DNA of 64,000 nt from Streptomyces sp. NBC_00536 (GCF_036346295.1 NZ_CP107819.1:7006001-7070000), one strand, 5' to 3'; shown: positions 1 through 8,350, counted from the stretch's first letter. Translations and numbers: made by a program. The notes: a model not told the origin generated them from the letters alone.

Positions 1-635
1 TGGGTGCCCGATTCCCGGAAGCGGCGGTTTCCGGGGGTGGGGAGGCGGTCGAGCCAGTCGACGGGCGAGACGACGCGGCGCATCAGCGCGTGGACGTAGG
101 TGGGCAGCCAGCGCCGGATGAGGCGGACCTCCTCGTTGCCCAGGGCGCTGCCGAAGAGGGCCTTGGCCACGGCCTCGCTGCCGATCGCGTACATCTCGGA
201 GGCGACGTCGATCGTGCTGTCGGGTGTCCAGGCTTCGGAGTACGTGGTGGCGCTCAGGCGCATGACGCCGGTGTAGGAGTTGAGCTTCTCGCGGTGGAAG
301 GCGGGGATCATCAGGCGGCGCTGGCGGCGGTGGAAGTCGCCCTCGGAGTTGGGCAGTCCGTTGCCGAGGAAGGGGCGGGACTTCTGGAAGTAGCGGCCCT
401 TCTCGTAAGAGGCCGCGTCGGTCACGAGCATCTCCCGCAGGAGCGTGGGCGAGTTCACGGCGTACACGGACAGGGTGCCGAGCCGGATCTCCACCAGGTC
501 GCCCAGGGGGCGGATCGACTGCAGTACGCCGATCGGGTCGCGCAGCAGCGCAAGCGAGTGCCCCACCAGGGGCAGGCACCCGGGAGCGGTGGCGACCGTG
601 CGGGGCGGCAGGTATGCGGGGGCGTCCGTAGTCAC
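1..635 (-). CDS. Cytochrome P450, N-terminal ~211 residues (gene continues past the left edge)
   Basis: The reading frame is open from a GTG start to the window edge. The start has a purine-rich AAGGACGAGAAC ribosome site just upstream. The protein opens with the proline-rich leader usual for soluble actinobacterial P450s (PGCLPLVGHSLALLRDP), followed by the beta-1 motif GDLVEIRLG. It then has the B-helix/C-helix region with the heme-propionate W/R-type segment NSEGDFHRRQRRLMIPAFHR. The I-helix, ExxR and Cys heme-ligand loop lie outside the window. The style resembles P450s that oxidise terpenoids (CYP170/CYP180-like), but this is a similarity judgement from memory and the partner cyclase is not visible. 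Redox partners are not encoded here. Confidence 0.88.
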   Translation of the reverse strand, partial: MTTDAPAYLPPRTVATAPGCLPLVGHSLALLRDPIGVLQSIRPLGDLVEIRLGTLSVYAVNSPTLLREMLVTDAASYEKGRYFQKSRPFLGNGLPNSEGDFHRRQRRLMIPAFHREKLNSYTGVMRLSATTYSEAWTPDSTIDVASEMYAIGSEAVAKALFGSALGNEEVRLIRRWLPTYVHALMRRVVSPVDWLDRLPTPGNRRFRESGT

Positions 636-942
636 GTTCTCGTCCTTGGGGTTGCGCGTTCCCGCAGCGGTTCGGAGGCGCCGGCGAGGCGGTTGCGGGG
701 CGAGCGGGCACTCCGGCGGCCCGTTGGCAGGCTTCCGACGCCCTCGGAGAGCCAGGCTAGGTTTGCCCGCTATCGGGACGGAATGCGCAACCGTCCGGGC
801 TTCCTGCGCGAGAGTCCGGCACGGCCCGTTCTGGACTCTCGCGCAGGTATCGCGTACGGGCGAACTAGTTGGGCCGCAGGACCGCTGCCTCCTCGTGGCT
901 ACCATGAGCTTTTGATCGGTCGCGCGCTGTAACGGAGGCGTC
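636..942. other. Non-coding gap between the P450 and a small putative ORF
   Basis: This holds the presumed promoter of the P450, which reads leftward. The right end has a clear Shine-Dalgarno-like GGAGG at 934-938 serving the ATG at 943. No convincing gene is seen: open frames here have low third-position GC. Confidence 0.4.
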
Positions 943-1269
943 ATGCGCGGTCCAATGTCCGGTAGCGGGGGCAAGCAGGGGGTATCTCCCCTGGGGCTCG
1001 CCGATGTCACTTCGAGGCCCACGGTCTTCACATGCATGGGCCGCAGCTACAGTGCGGCCCGATCCGACGACGAGGTCGTCATCCAGGACGTCACGGACAT
1101 CACTCATCCGCTTCCCTTGGGTCAGGCGGAACCGTGCGCGGACACCCTCTGGAGCGTTCGCACGCCCCGGGGTATGCCGGCCGGCCGTACGGACGGGACG
1201 CTCCAGGCGGTCGCCGCGCTGCGCGGGGTCTCCTGGCCGCCCCGCGACCCCTGCCACCAAACCGGGTAG
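943..1269 (+). CDS. Possible small hypothetical protein (108 aa)
   Basis: An ATG is preceded at good spacing by AACGGAGGCG, a strong ribosome-binding site, and this is the main reason to list it. The product has no signal peptide, membrane segment or recognisable domain. A central acidic patch (RSDDEVVIQDVTD) and several Cys and Pro residues are all that stands out. Codon use is weaker in GC3 than in neighbouring genes, so it may be a decayed gene or not translated. It converges on the AraC-type gene to its right. Function unknown. Confidence 0.3.
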   Translation: MRGPMSGSGGKQGVSPLGLADVTSRPTVFTCMGRSYSAARSDDEVVIQDVTDITHPLPLGQAEPCADTLWSVRTPRGMPAGRTDGTLQAVAALRGVSWPPRDPCHQTG

Positions 1270-1323
1270 GGGTCACAGGGGCGGGCGGCCAGTGCTGCGG
1301 GCAGCGCAGGCGCAGCGGTCGGC

Positions 1324-2292
1324 TCAGCTCGCCCGAGCGGCTTCCCGGTATCGGCGTGGGGCCACTCCGGTGGTGCGTTTGAAGGCGTTGCTGAAGGCGC
1401 TCTCGGAGCCGTAGCCCAGGGTGGCGGCGATGGCTGCCACGGGGGTGTCCTCCCGGCGCAGGGCGTGCTGGGCCAGGCGCATCCGCCAGGTGCACAGGTA
1501 GGTGAGGGGCGGGACGCCCGCGACCTCCTTGAAGCGCTGGGCGAAGCTGGTGCGGGACATGGCCGCGGCGCGGGCGAGTTCGGTGAGGGTCCAGGCGCGG
1601 GCCGGGTCTCCGTGCATGAGGCGCAGGGCGGGGGCGACGCGTTCGTCGGCGAGGGCGCGCAGCCAGCCCACCGGGTAGGCATCGGCGTTCGCGTTGGTCA
1701 GGAAGACGCGCAGGACCTGTACGAAGAGCAGCTGCGCGAGGTGCTCCGCCGCGAAGGCGGCCCCGGGGGCATCCGACCGCATTTCGTGGAGCGTCTGGTC
1801 CATGAGCCAGCAGGCCGCGGGCGCCTCGGCCGTGGTGGCGCTGACGTGCATCAGCGGCGGAAGGGCGCTCAGCAGCAGGTCCTTGCCGGTGGTGTTGAGG
1901 TCGATGTGGCCGCCGATCGTGACCGCGTCCCTCCCTTCGTCTCCGGCGTGGAAGAAGGTCTCGGTGGTCGCCCGGAGCACGGGCAGCGCGTCGATCGGCG
2001 GCACGGCCGGGTCACTCGCCAGGGTGTACCGGCGGTCTCCGGCGAAGACGGCGATGTCGCCGGCCTCCAGGCGGACGGGGTGCTCGACGCCCTCTATCAC
2101 CAGCCAGACGACACCGTGCATCACGGCCTGGATCTTGAGTCGACCCGGCGCCGGAAAGGCCAGCGCCCAGTCCCCGGCGGCGATGAGTCCGCGGGACAAG
2201 GCGCAGCGCGCGCCGGTGAGTTCGAGGGTCTCGGTGATGGGATCTCCCCAGGTGGCAGGCGTGGGGAGGGATGCGGAGAGCGGTGCGGGCAT
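1324..2292 (-). CDS. AraC-family transcriptional regulator with cupin ligand domain
   Basis: This is a 322-residue protein. Residues ~1-180 form a cupin_6-type ligand-binding domain with the typical ISxG-like stretch SRGLIAAGDWALAFPAPGR and VIEGVEHPVRLEAGDIAVF. The last ~100 residues are a two-helix-turn-helix AraC domain, with WTLTELARAAAMSRTSFAQRF and AAIAATLGYGSESAFSNAF followed by GVAPRRYR. This layout is typical of activators or repressors of nearby oxidoreductase genes. The ATG at 2292 is chosen because a longer in-frame extension to 2370 adds only low-complexity residues. No adjacent co-oriented target gene is present. The divergent partner would be on the plus strand to the right, where only a pseudogene remains. 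Confidence 0.88.
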   Translation of the reverse strand: MPAPLSASLPTPATWGDPITETLELTGARCALSRGLIAAGDWALAFPAPGRLKIQAVMHGVVWLVIEGVEHPVRLEAGDIAVFAGDRRYTLASDPAVPPIDALPVLRATTETFFHAGDEGRDAVTIGGHIDLNTTGKDLLLSALPPLMHVSATTAEAPAACWLMDQTLHEMRSDAPGAAFAAEHLAQLLFVQVLRVFLTNANADAYPVGWLRALADERVAPALRLMHGDPARAWTLTELARAAAMSRTSFAQRFKEVAGVPPLTYLCTWRMRLAQHALRREDTPVAAIAATLGYGSESAFSNAFKRTTGVAPRRYREAARAS

Positions 2293-2599
2293 GGGCGAAG
2301 ACTCTCGCGCAAGTCGCGCGGACGGGCAAGCATTCACATGGTGCTGATCACCCGTCACGATGAGTCGCATGGCGCTTCCCCGGGCGGACCGTTTCCGGGA
2401 TCGGCGCCGTCGGCGGCCGTACGGCCGGTCCTCAGTGCCAGGAGGTCGTGCTCATGGGCGGATCCCGGGGTCACGCCGCGTTCCACCCGGACGGGGTAAG
2501 GCCGTCGCCGCCGAGCGGCGGCCCCTCACCGCACGGCGGCGGCCCTCCTCGGGAGGTGTCCGGGCAGGGCCGGGCGAAGCCGTCATCGTGAGAGCGGGG
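2293..2599. other. Intergenic region, no gene seen
   Basis: It separates the AraC-type gene from the small secreted peptide, both on the minus strand. It must contain the AraC promoter. A GC-rich hairpin (GCCGCCG-AG-CGGCGGC, 2507-2522) lies downstream of the peptide gene and could be a rho-independent-like terminator, but no T tract follows it. Confidence 0.35.
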
Positions 2600-2791
2600 T
2601 CAGTGACAGGCCCGGGAGCAGATGAGCGGCACGAGGGTGTCGTGGGACGCGGAGTGGGAGGTCCGGGCGGTCGCCACGGTGTGCGTGGCGGCCGGTGCCG
2701 CCGACGGCGCGGCGAAGCTGCCGGGTGCCGCCGCCAGCCCGCCGGTCACGAACAGTGCGGTCATCGTGGCCGCGATCAGTTGCTTGCGCAT
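2600..2791 (-). CDS. Small secreted peptide (63 aa precursor)
   Basis: This short gene has a strong ribosome site (GGCAGGAGCAGGACG) directly before its ATG. The product has a textbook Sec signal: a basic start MRKQLIAATM, a hydrophobic core ALFVTGGLAAA and an Ala-rich cleavage region around residue 28. The mature part is about 35 residues rich in Ala, Thr, Ser and His, and ends in a two-cysteine tail, LICSRACH, that could form a small disulfide loop. No known family is recognised. The position next to an AraC regulator and a broken acyl-CoA dehydrogenase gives no functional clue. Confidence 0.65.
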   Translation of the reverse strand: MRKQLIAATMTALFVTGGLAAAPGSFAAPSAAPAATHTVATARTSHSASHDTLVPLICSRACH

Positions 2792-2953
2792 CGTCCTGCT
2801 CCTGCCTGTGAATCCCCGAGGTGTTGCTCGATGTCCTGCCTCACCACGGTAGGCAGGAGGGACAGCAGGCGTGAATCCTCCAACGTCCGCAAAGGGTGCG
2901 CGAGAGTCCAGGCTGGGGGACTCCCGGCCGCGCAACGAAACAGGTGGTCCCAC

Positions 2954-3801
2954 ATGCTCCAGCCGGTGATTTTCAACCCGCTGTCCTACGATCCCGCCGA
3001 GTTCGACCCGGAGACCCGACGGCTGCTGAGGGCCGTGACCGACTGGTTCGAAGGGCGAGGTAAGAAGCGGCTGGTCGAGAGCTACGCGTCGTGGTTCGCC
3101 GAGTTCCTCGCCTTCGCCGGAGAGCGGGGCATCTTCGCGCACTGCCTGATCCCCTCGGCCGCCGACGGAGGCAGCGGGCGCTGGGACACCGCCCGCAACA
3201 CCGCCTTCAACGAGGTCCTCGCCTTCTACGGCATCAACGGCTGGTACACCTGGCACGTCACCATGCTGGGCCTGGCCCCCGTCTGGCAGAGCGGCAACGC
3301 GACCGCCCGCCGCCGCCGTACGGTCGAACTCCTCAGGCAGGGCCACTCGGCCGCCTTCGCACTGTCGGAGAAGAGCCACGGAGCCGACATCTAACCGACG
3401 GACCTCGTCCTCACCCCCACGGCCGACGGCGGGTTCCGCGCGAGCGGCTCGAAGTACTACATCGGCAACGTGAACGTGGCCGGCATCGTCACCGCCTTCG
3501 GGCGCCGCACCGACGTCGAAGGCCCGGACAGTTACGTGTTCTTCCTGGCCGACAGCCGGCACCCGAACCACACGGCCGTCCGCAACGTCGCCAACGACCA
3601 CCTCTACGTCGCCGAGATCAGCTGCTCATCAGGGACTTCGCCGGTCCGCTCGCCGAGCTCCACGGCAAGCCCGCCACCACGGACCAACAGCGCGAACAAG
3701 CGCTCGCCTGCCTGCGTACCCCCGCCTACGACGCCGAACTGACCCACAACCTGTGGCAGGACGTCCAGGCGATCGCCGGGACGTATGCGATGCGCCCCTG
3801 A
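2954..3801 (+). pseudogene. Acyl-CoA dehydrogenase pseudogene
   Basis: The first 146 codons read cleanly (RLLRAVTDWFEGRGKKRLVE, then FYGINGWYTWHVTMLGLAPV and AAFALSEKSHGADI) and resemble the N-terminal and FAD-contact part of a ~570-residue acyl-CoA dehydrogenase. An in-frame TAA at 3392-3394 falls where a Tyr is expected. Reading resumes in the same frame (RASGSKYYIGNVNVAGIVTA, then SYVFFLADSRHPNH) to about 3625. It then jumps to another frame whose end, YDAELTHNLWQDVQAIAGTY to a stop at 3801, looks like the family's C-terminal segment. Some 300 central residues are missing. Two independent lesions make a functional product very unlikely. Confidence 0.85.
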
Positions 3802-3878
3802 TCCACATCCGCAACCGCCCGCGGGGCGGAGCAATCCCCTGCCCCCCGCGATCCGTACCCACAGGAGGCAGTAAACCG

Positions 3879-4172
3879 ATGAAGTCCTTCAAGCCGGTCG
3901 CCTCGGCCGCCGTGATGGCCGCCACCCTCGGTGTCACCGTGCTGTTCGGAGCTTCCGCTCCGGCCGGTGCGGCACCCCTGGCCACCTGCCGCGAGGTGGT
4001 GGCCCGGACCAAGGAGGACCTGAACAACGCCGGTGCCCCGACGAACGCCAACGACTGGCAGGCCGTGCGCGCCGCCGCCCGGCGCTTCCTCAACAACCAC
4101 CCCTGGGGCAGCCCGGGCACCCAGGCCATCCAGCGGGACGTCAACGAACTGGGCGAACTGTGTGCCCCGTAG
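3879..4172 (+). CDS. Small secreted protein, hemophore/DUF-type helical (97 aa)
   Basis: The ATG is preceded by ACAGGAGGCAGTAAACCG, a near-consensus ribosome site. Residues 1-~32 form a Sec signal peptide (MKSFKPVASAAVMAATLG, Ala-rich, ending APAGAAP). The ~65-residue mature chain has two cysteines, TCREVV near its start and ELCAP at the end, which probably pair. In between is an amphipathic helical stretch including DDWQ-like NANDWQAVRAAARRFLNNHP. This pattern is common in short exported actinobacterial proteins of unknown role. It stands alone, upstream of the TetR gene. Confidence 0.75.
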   Translation: MKSFKPVASAAVMAATLGVTVLFGASAPAGAAPLATCREVVARTKEDLNNAGAPTNANDWQAVRAAARRFLNNHPWGSPGTQAIQRDVNELGELCAP

Positions 4173-4235
4173 ATCCGCAGAAGCGGGGCCGCCCAGGTGG
4201 CCGATCCAACGCGGGCTTGCTCCCTCGCACGTCTA

Positions 4236-4253
4236 GAACGGAAACCATCGTTC
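4236..4253. promoter_or_regulatory. Putative TetR operator (GAACG-N8-CGTTC)
   Basis: This inverted repeat lies 18 bases upstream of the TetR start codon. The same half-sites at the same 8-base spacing occur twice in the promoter of the monooxygenase operon (8331-8350 and 8384-8401), which argues for autoregulation plus control of that operon. Confidence 0.6.
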
Positions 4254-4270
4254 TCGTTTAGTGTGGGGGG

Positions 4271-4879
4271 ATGCCTCGCCTGACGGACGAGCGCCGGGAA
4301 GAGCGGCGCCGTCACATCCTCACCAGTGCCTGGACCTGCTTCTCCGCCAACGGTTTCCACGCCACGTCCATGGACGACGTGATCGCCGCGACCGGCATGT
4401 CCTCCAGCGCCGTCTACCGGTACTTCCGCAGCAAGGACGACCTCATCGACGCTGCCGCGGACGAGGCCATGACCCTCGTGCGGGGCCTGTTCGACGGTCT
4501 GCTGGCCCGGCGTCCCACCGCGTCACCGGCGCAGGTGGTCGCGGCGATGGTGGGTGAGGTGCGGGACCGGGACGCCCGGTCGGAGTACGACCTCACGCGG
4601 ATCGCCATCCAGTCGTGGGGGGAGGCCCTGCGCAGGCCGGGCCTGGAAGAACGCACCCGGGCCTTCTACCTCGGCGTGCACGGTCAGCTGGAGGAGCTGG
4701 CCCGGCGGTGGTGCGAGGAGGGCCAGGTCGCGGCGAATGCCGATTCCCGGGGGATCGCGACGGTGCTGATGACCCTCATGCCGGGGCTCCTCGTCGGCCG
4801 ACACCTGGTGGCACCCGTGTCCGCCGAGCACCTCATCGCGGGCCTGTCCTCCCTCGGCACGGCCTCCTGGAACAGCTGA
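4271..4879 (+). CDS. TetR-family repressor
   Basis: This is a 202-residue protein with a classic N-terminal HTH. Residues ~10-56 include RRHILTSAWTCFSANGFHAT, SMDDVIAATGMSSSAVYRYF and the SKDDLIDAA helix. The C-terminal ligand domain is all-helical and unremarkable. It faces the VOC - amidohydrolase - monooxygenase operon tail to tail. The shared operator motif before this gene and in that operon's promoter makes it the likely substrate-responsive repressor of the pathway. Its own gene starts 18 bases after one operator copy, so it is probably autoregulated. Confidence 0.9.
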   Translation: MPRLTDERREERRRHILTSAWTCFSANGFHATSMDDVIAATGMSSSAVYRYFRSKDDLIDAAADEAMTLVRGLFDGLLARRPTASPAQVVAAMVGEVRDRDARSEYDLTRIAIQSWGEALRRPGLEERTRAFYLGVHGQLEELARRWCEEGQVAANADSRGIATVLMTLMPGLLVGRHLVAPVSAEHLIAGLSSLGTASWNS

Positions 4880-4923
4880 CGTGCCGGTGGGGCTCCCCCG
4901 AACGGGGAGCCCCACCGGCACGT
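4879..4923. terminator. Bidirectional terminator
   Basis: A perfect 20-bp stem (ACGTGCCGGTGGGGCTCCCC and its complement) with a 5-base loop starts on the last base of the TetR stop codon. It lies between two convergent genes. Confidence 0.75.
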
Positions 4924-4932
4924 GGGCCCGAC

Positions 4933-5448
4933 TCAGGGGCAGGGGCCCGGCCGTTCCGTGGCCGCACCGTCGGTGGGTCCGGTGCTCAGCCAGGGGGAGT
5001 CGTACTCGATGCGCGACCGGTCGAGCCCGTGGGGCTCGGTCGTGTAGAGCAGCAGGCGCAGTCCGTCCGGATCGGGTACGACCAGTACCCAGCCCACCAT
5101 CGCGACGACCGGTGGTGAGTGGCGGACCCCCAGGCCGTCCAGGTGCGCGATCCATTCGTCCACGGCGGCGCGGTCCTCGACGGCCAGGGTGAGGAGTTCG
5201 TTCCCGTCCAGGGCCCGGGCTGTCGCCGGGTCCAGGCGCAGCTCCAGTCGGCAGGGCAGGTGGGGGACGTCGAGGACGACGGAGAACAGGGTGCCGTCGG
5301 GGCGGCGGTGGTCCAGTTCCCTTACCCGGCCGGCGCCCAGCACAGCGCCGTACCAGCGGGCGCTGCGCTCCAGGTCGCTGACGCACAGCTTGAGGTGGTG
5401 GAGGCCCTGGTGTGCCGGGGCCTTCGATGTGGTCGTCAGGGTGCTCAT
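4933..5448 (-). CDS. VOC-superfamily (glyoxalase/bleomycin-resistance-like) protein
   Basis: This 171-residue protein has one vicinal-oxygen-chelate domain. It opens with HQGLHHLKLCVSDLERSARW and YGAVLGAG, with the metal-site His in HHLKL. Later come RLELRLDPATARALDGNELL, AVDEWIAHLDGLGVRHS and VVPDPDGLRLLLYT, where the metal-ligand Glu normally lies in the following strand. The start is 2 bases from the stop of the amidohydrolase gene, so the two are translationally coupled. In this operon it probably acts on an oxygenated or ring-opened intermediate as an isomerase, lyase or dioxygenase. A binding or resistance role cannot be excluded. Confidence 0.85.
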   Translation of the reverse strand: MSTLTTTSKAPAHQGLHHLKLCVSDLERSARWYGAVLGAGRVRELDHRRPDGTLFSVVLDVPHLPCRLELRLDPATARALDGNELLTLAVEDRAAVDEWIAHLDGLGVRHSPPVVAMVGWVLVVPDPDGLRLLLYTTEPHGLDRSRIEYDSPWLSTGPTDGAATERPGPCP

Positions 5449-5450
5449 GG

Positions 5451-6722
5451 TCAGACCAGCCCGTCTGTGAGGAGCGCGGCCTTGCGGTTGACGGGGACGC
5501 CGCGCCGCCACAGGGCGGCGATGTCCCGTACCGCGGTGATGTCGGCCAGGGGGTTGCCCTCGACCAGCAGGAGGTCGGCGCGGAGCCCGGCGGCGACGCG
5601 CCCGCGGTCGTGGAGGCCGAAGGCGTCGGCGGGGGCGGCGGTTGCGGCCGTCAGGGCCTGGGCCGGGGTGAGCCCGGCCGCGACGAGGAGGGCCAGCTCG
5701 CCGTGATAGCTGATGCCGTGCGTGGTGGGGTGGCCCGCGCCGCCCGTGCCGTCGGTCCCGGCCAGCAGCGGGACTCCGGCCCGGAACATCCGCAGCGCGA
5801 CGTCGGCCGCGTACCGGGCGTCGACCGAGACCGGCCCCACCCGCACCTCGCCATCGCCCAGGCCTTCGGTCCGCATGCGCTCGATCTCCTTGAGCCACTG
5901 CGGGTCGGCGTAGGGCCGCAGGCGCGGGTCGTCGATGAGGGCGTACTCGGCCGGGCTGTCGGTCATGCCGGTCAGCGAGGCCAGGGTGGGGATCACGAAC
6001 ACACCCCGGGCCGCGGCGTCTTCCACGAGGGCGTCGTCGGAGGGCCCGTCGGCGGGGGCGTGGGCGAGCCCGTCGACGCCGCAGTCGATCGCGAGGCGGG
6101 CCGAGCGGCGGGTGAGGGTGTGGGCGGCGGTGCGCAGTCCGCGCTCGTGTGCGGCCCGGACCAGCGCGCGGATCGTCTCGGGGGACATGAGGGGCATCGG
6201 TGTCCCGATCGCGGTGCCGTCCTCGATGAAGATCTTGAGATGGTCCGCCCCGTCGGCGATCCGTGCCGCGACGAAGGCGTCGGCGTCCTCGGGACCGGTG
6301 ACCGTGGGGAAGGGGGCCATCAGGCCGAGCTCGACCAACTGGCTCGGGTGGCCGCCGGGTGCGGTGGCTCCGGTGGTCGCGATGCGCAGGTCGGCCAGGT
6401 CGTCGCGCTCGCGTGCGGCCTCCCGCACCGCGCGGGCGACCGAGGGCGTACCGCCCATGTCGAGCTCGGTGGTGATCCCGAAGAGCAGTGCCCGCCGCAG
6501 CTGTTCGGTGTCGGTCGTGTGGGTGTGGGCGTCGATCAGTCCGGGCAGCAGGGTGCGGCCGGTGCCGTCGACCACGGTGGCCCCGGCCGGTGTACCGAGG
6601 GCGGGGCCGACGGCGACGATCACGGGACCGTCGATGAGGACGTCCTGGGGTGCGTGGAGCTTGGTGCCGTCGAAGACGGCGACGTTGCGGATGAGAGTGG
6701 GGGCGGAAGCAGAAGTCGACAT
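5451..6722 (-). CDS. Amidohydrolase-superfamily metal-dependent hydrolase
   Basis: This is a 423-residue enzyme. The composite beta domain is split between the N-terminus (IRNVAVFDGTKLHAPQDVLI) and C-terminus (GLRADLLLVEGNPLADITAV). The TIM-barrel metal site shows LLPGLIDAHTHT (HxH), a later strand ending GADHLKIFIEDG, TAAHT, GLAHAP and the C-terminal Asp in LLAGTDG. The shape fits imidazolonepropionase-like or prolidase-like members that cleave cyclic amides or lactones. A strong ribosome site (TTCAAAGGAGACAAGGAC) precedes the ATG. It lies between the monooxygenase and the VOC protein in one operon, consistent with hydrolysis of an oxidised cyclic substrate. Confidence 0.88.
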   Translation of the reverse strand: MSTSASAPTLIRNVAVFDGTKLHAPQDVLIDGPVIVAVGPALGTPAGATVVDGTGRTLLPGLIDAHTHTTDTEQLRRALLFGITTELDMGGTPSVARAVREAARERDDLADLRIATTGATAPGGHPSQLVELGLMAPFPTVTGPEDADAFVAARIADGADHLKIFIEDGTAIGTPMPLMSPETIRALVRAAHERGLRTAAHTLTRRSARLAIDCGVDGLAHAPADGPSDDALVEDAAARGVFVIPTLASLTGMTDSPAEYALIDDPRLRPYADPQWLKEIERMRTEGLGDGEVRVGPVSVDARYAADVALRMFRAGVPLLAGTDGTGGAGHPTTHGISYHGELALLVAAGLTPAQALTAATAAPADAFGLHDRGRVAAGLRADLLLVEGNPLADITAVRDIAALWRRGVPVNRKAALLTDGLV

Positions 6723-6748
6723 GTCCTTGTCTCCTTTGAACAGCCGGA

Positions 6749-8269
6749 TCATCGGGTGGACGGAACGGGCAGGGGCAGGTGCTGAGCCAGCCGGCTGAGA
6801 ACCTGGGCCGGTTCGGCCGGTACTCCGTGCGCGGCGAGGTAGCCGTCGGCGCGCACCAGCAGGGGAGTTCGTAGTCCCGGTACGTGGCACACGGACAGGA
6901 CGGTGTCCCACGCGGACAGGACGGTGTCCCACGGCCGCCCGTCCTTCGGTTCGCTCCGGCCGGGCAGGGCCAGCGTCCAGCGAAGGTCCGCCTGCGGGAC
7001 GGTCAGGGGCGAGATCCGGTCTCCCACGCGCGGGGAGTCGGGTTCCTCGCGGTCGGGTTCCCGCGCGTAACTGATGTCGAGCTGGGCGAGTTTGGCGGCG
7101 ACCCAGTCGACGATCCCCGATGTGGCCGCGGCTGCGGCGAGGAGGTCGTTGCGGCGCTGCCCGGCGGCCGGGTCCCGAAGGGTGGCGATCTTGGCGAACT
7201 GGCTGGTGAAGGCGACCAGTTCGGCTGCGACCGGGTGCCGCTCGCCGTGATAGCTGTCCAGCAGCTCGGCGGGGGCCGCGCCGGTGAGGACGGCGTGCAG
7301 CTTCCAGGCCAGGTTCCCGGCGTCCTGGATGCCGGTGTTCATGCCCTGGCCGCCGGCCGGGCTGTGGGTGTGCGCGGCGTCCCCGGCGAGGAAGACCGGA
7401 CCGGCCCGGAACCGCTCGGCGACCCGCTCCTGGACGCGGTACGTGGAGGCGTTCATCACCGCAGTCACCCGGATCTGGGCTTCCGTCGGCCCGCGTTCGG
7501 AGATCAGCCGCTCGATGTCCACGGCGCGGGGTGCGGCCGACCCCGGCGCGGCGGGAGTCACGATGCGGTGCTGCCCGTCGGCGAGCGGAGAGAGGAGCAG
7601 CATCCCGGCGGAGGAGAGGAAGAAGGTGGTGTCGTCCTCCCCGAGGCCGCTCGCACCGGTGTCCAGGCGGACGTCGGCCAGGGCGAACAACTGCTCCGGC
7701 GCCTCTCCGGGAAACCCGATCGCGGCAGCTGTCCGCACGGCGCTGTGCAGACCGTCGCAGCCGACCAGGTAGCGGGCGGAGACCGATCGCAACGAGCCTT
7801 CCGGATCGGCGATCACGGCGGTGATCCCGGGAAAGTCGGGCGTGAAACCGAGGAACCTGTGACCGCGGTGTACGCGGCCGCCCAGCTTCCCCAGGCGTCG
7901 GAGCAGGTGCTCCTCCGTCGTCTGCTGGGAGGCGAGCAGGACGTAAGGGTAGGGCGTGTCCAGACCGCCGTAGGAGGCGTGCAGCAGAGTGTGCACCCGG
8001 TCGTGGACGCGGAACCCGCGCCCGCGCTCGCCGGCCGCGACGAGGTGTTCGGCGACGCCGATCCGGTCCAGGTATTCGAGGGCGCGGGGCTGGAGCGCTG
8101 CCGCTCTGCTGCCGGTCTGCACGCCGGTGTCGCGGTCGATGAGAACGTGGTCCACGCCCAGCTGCCGCAGGCTCGCGGCCAGGGTCAGCCCTACGGGACC
8201 GGCGCCGACGATCAGAACGTCCGTGTGCGGTGGGAGGGGGGTGGGAGTGGTGATGGGCGACGCAGGCAT
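6749..8269 (-). CDS. FAD-dependent aromatic monooxygenase (PheA/TfdB type)
   Basis: This is a 506-residue flavoprotein hydroxylase. It has the Rossmann motif VLIVGAGPVGLTLAASLRQL near residue 20, the second FAD motif YLVGCDGLHSAVR and the DG-type motif VFLAGDAAHTHSPAGGQGMN. The thioredoxin-like C-terminal segment (PLLVRADGYLAAHG) is typical of phenol-hydroxylase-like and rifampicin-monooxygenase-like enzymes. It is the first gene of the operon and its promoter is flanked by two operator copies. A perfect 21-bp tandem duplication near the 3' end adds seven residues (WDTVLSA, WDTVLSV) without breaking the frame. The substrate is unknown; an aromatic or polyketide ring is the usual target. Confidence 0.92.
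   Translation of the reverse strand: MPASPITTPTPLPPHTDVLIVGAGPVGLTLAASLRQLGVDHVLIDRDTGVQTGSRAAALQPRALEYLDRIGVAEHLVAAGERGRGFRVHDRVHTLLHASYGGLDTPYPYVLLASQQTTEEHLLRRLGKLGGRVHRGHRFLGFTPDFPGITAVIADPEGSLRSVSARYLVGCDGLHSAVRTAAAIGFPGEAPEQLFALADVRLDTGASGLGEDDTTFFLSSAGMLLLSPLADGQHRIVTPAAPGSAAPRAVDIERLISERGPTEAQIRVTAVMNASTYRVQERVAERFRAGPVFLAGDAAHTHSPAGGQGMNTGIQDAGNLAWKLHAVLTGAAPAELLDSYHGERHPVAAELVAFTSQFAKIATLRDPAAGQRRNDLLAAAAATSGIVDWVAAKLAQLDISYAREPDREEPDSPRVGDRISPLTVPQADLRWTLALPGRSEPKDGRPWDTVLSAWDTVLSVCHVPGLRTPLLVRADGYLAAHGVPAEPAQVLSRLAQHLPLPVPSTR
6892..6933. repeat. In-frame 21-bp tandem duplication inside the monooxygenase gene
   Basis: Two identical 21-base units (6892-6912 and 6913-6933, core CGGACAGGACGGTGTCCCAC) lie back to back. 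They add seven residues between the FAD domain and the thioredoxin-like domain. Confidence 0.9.
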
Positions 8270-8330
8270 GACGCCTCCTCGTCGTGCGGGATTCCCCGCG
8301 AAATCCGCAGGAGACCCGCCGCATCAAAGA

Positions 8331-8350
8331 GAAACGAGCGTTTTCGTTTC
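8331..8350. promoter_or_regulatory. Putative TetR operator O1 (GAAACG-N8-CGTTTC)
   Basis: A 6+6-bp inverted repeat with an 8-base spacer lies just downstream of the -10 box of the leftward promoter, over the expected transcription start. It matches the half-sites upstream of the TetR gene at 4271. Confidence 0.65.

Noticed and set aside
865..1260. 131-residue leftward open frame overlapping the small ORF at 943
   Set aside because: No ribosome site, no motif and low-GC3 codons.
2293..2370. In-frame upstream start of the AraC regulator at 2370
   Set aside because: It adds 26 low-complexity residues and has no better ribosome site than the ATG at 2292.
5412..6785. Long rightward open frame opposite the amidohydrolase gene
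   Set aside because: It is a mirror of the high-GC3 amidohydrolase coding strand, is Gly/Val-rich, lacks a ribosome site and has no domain.
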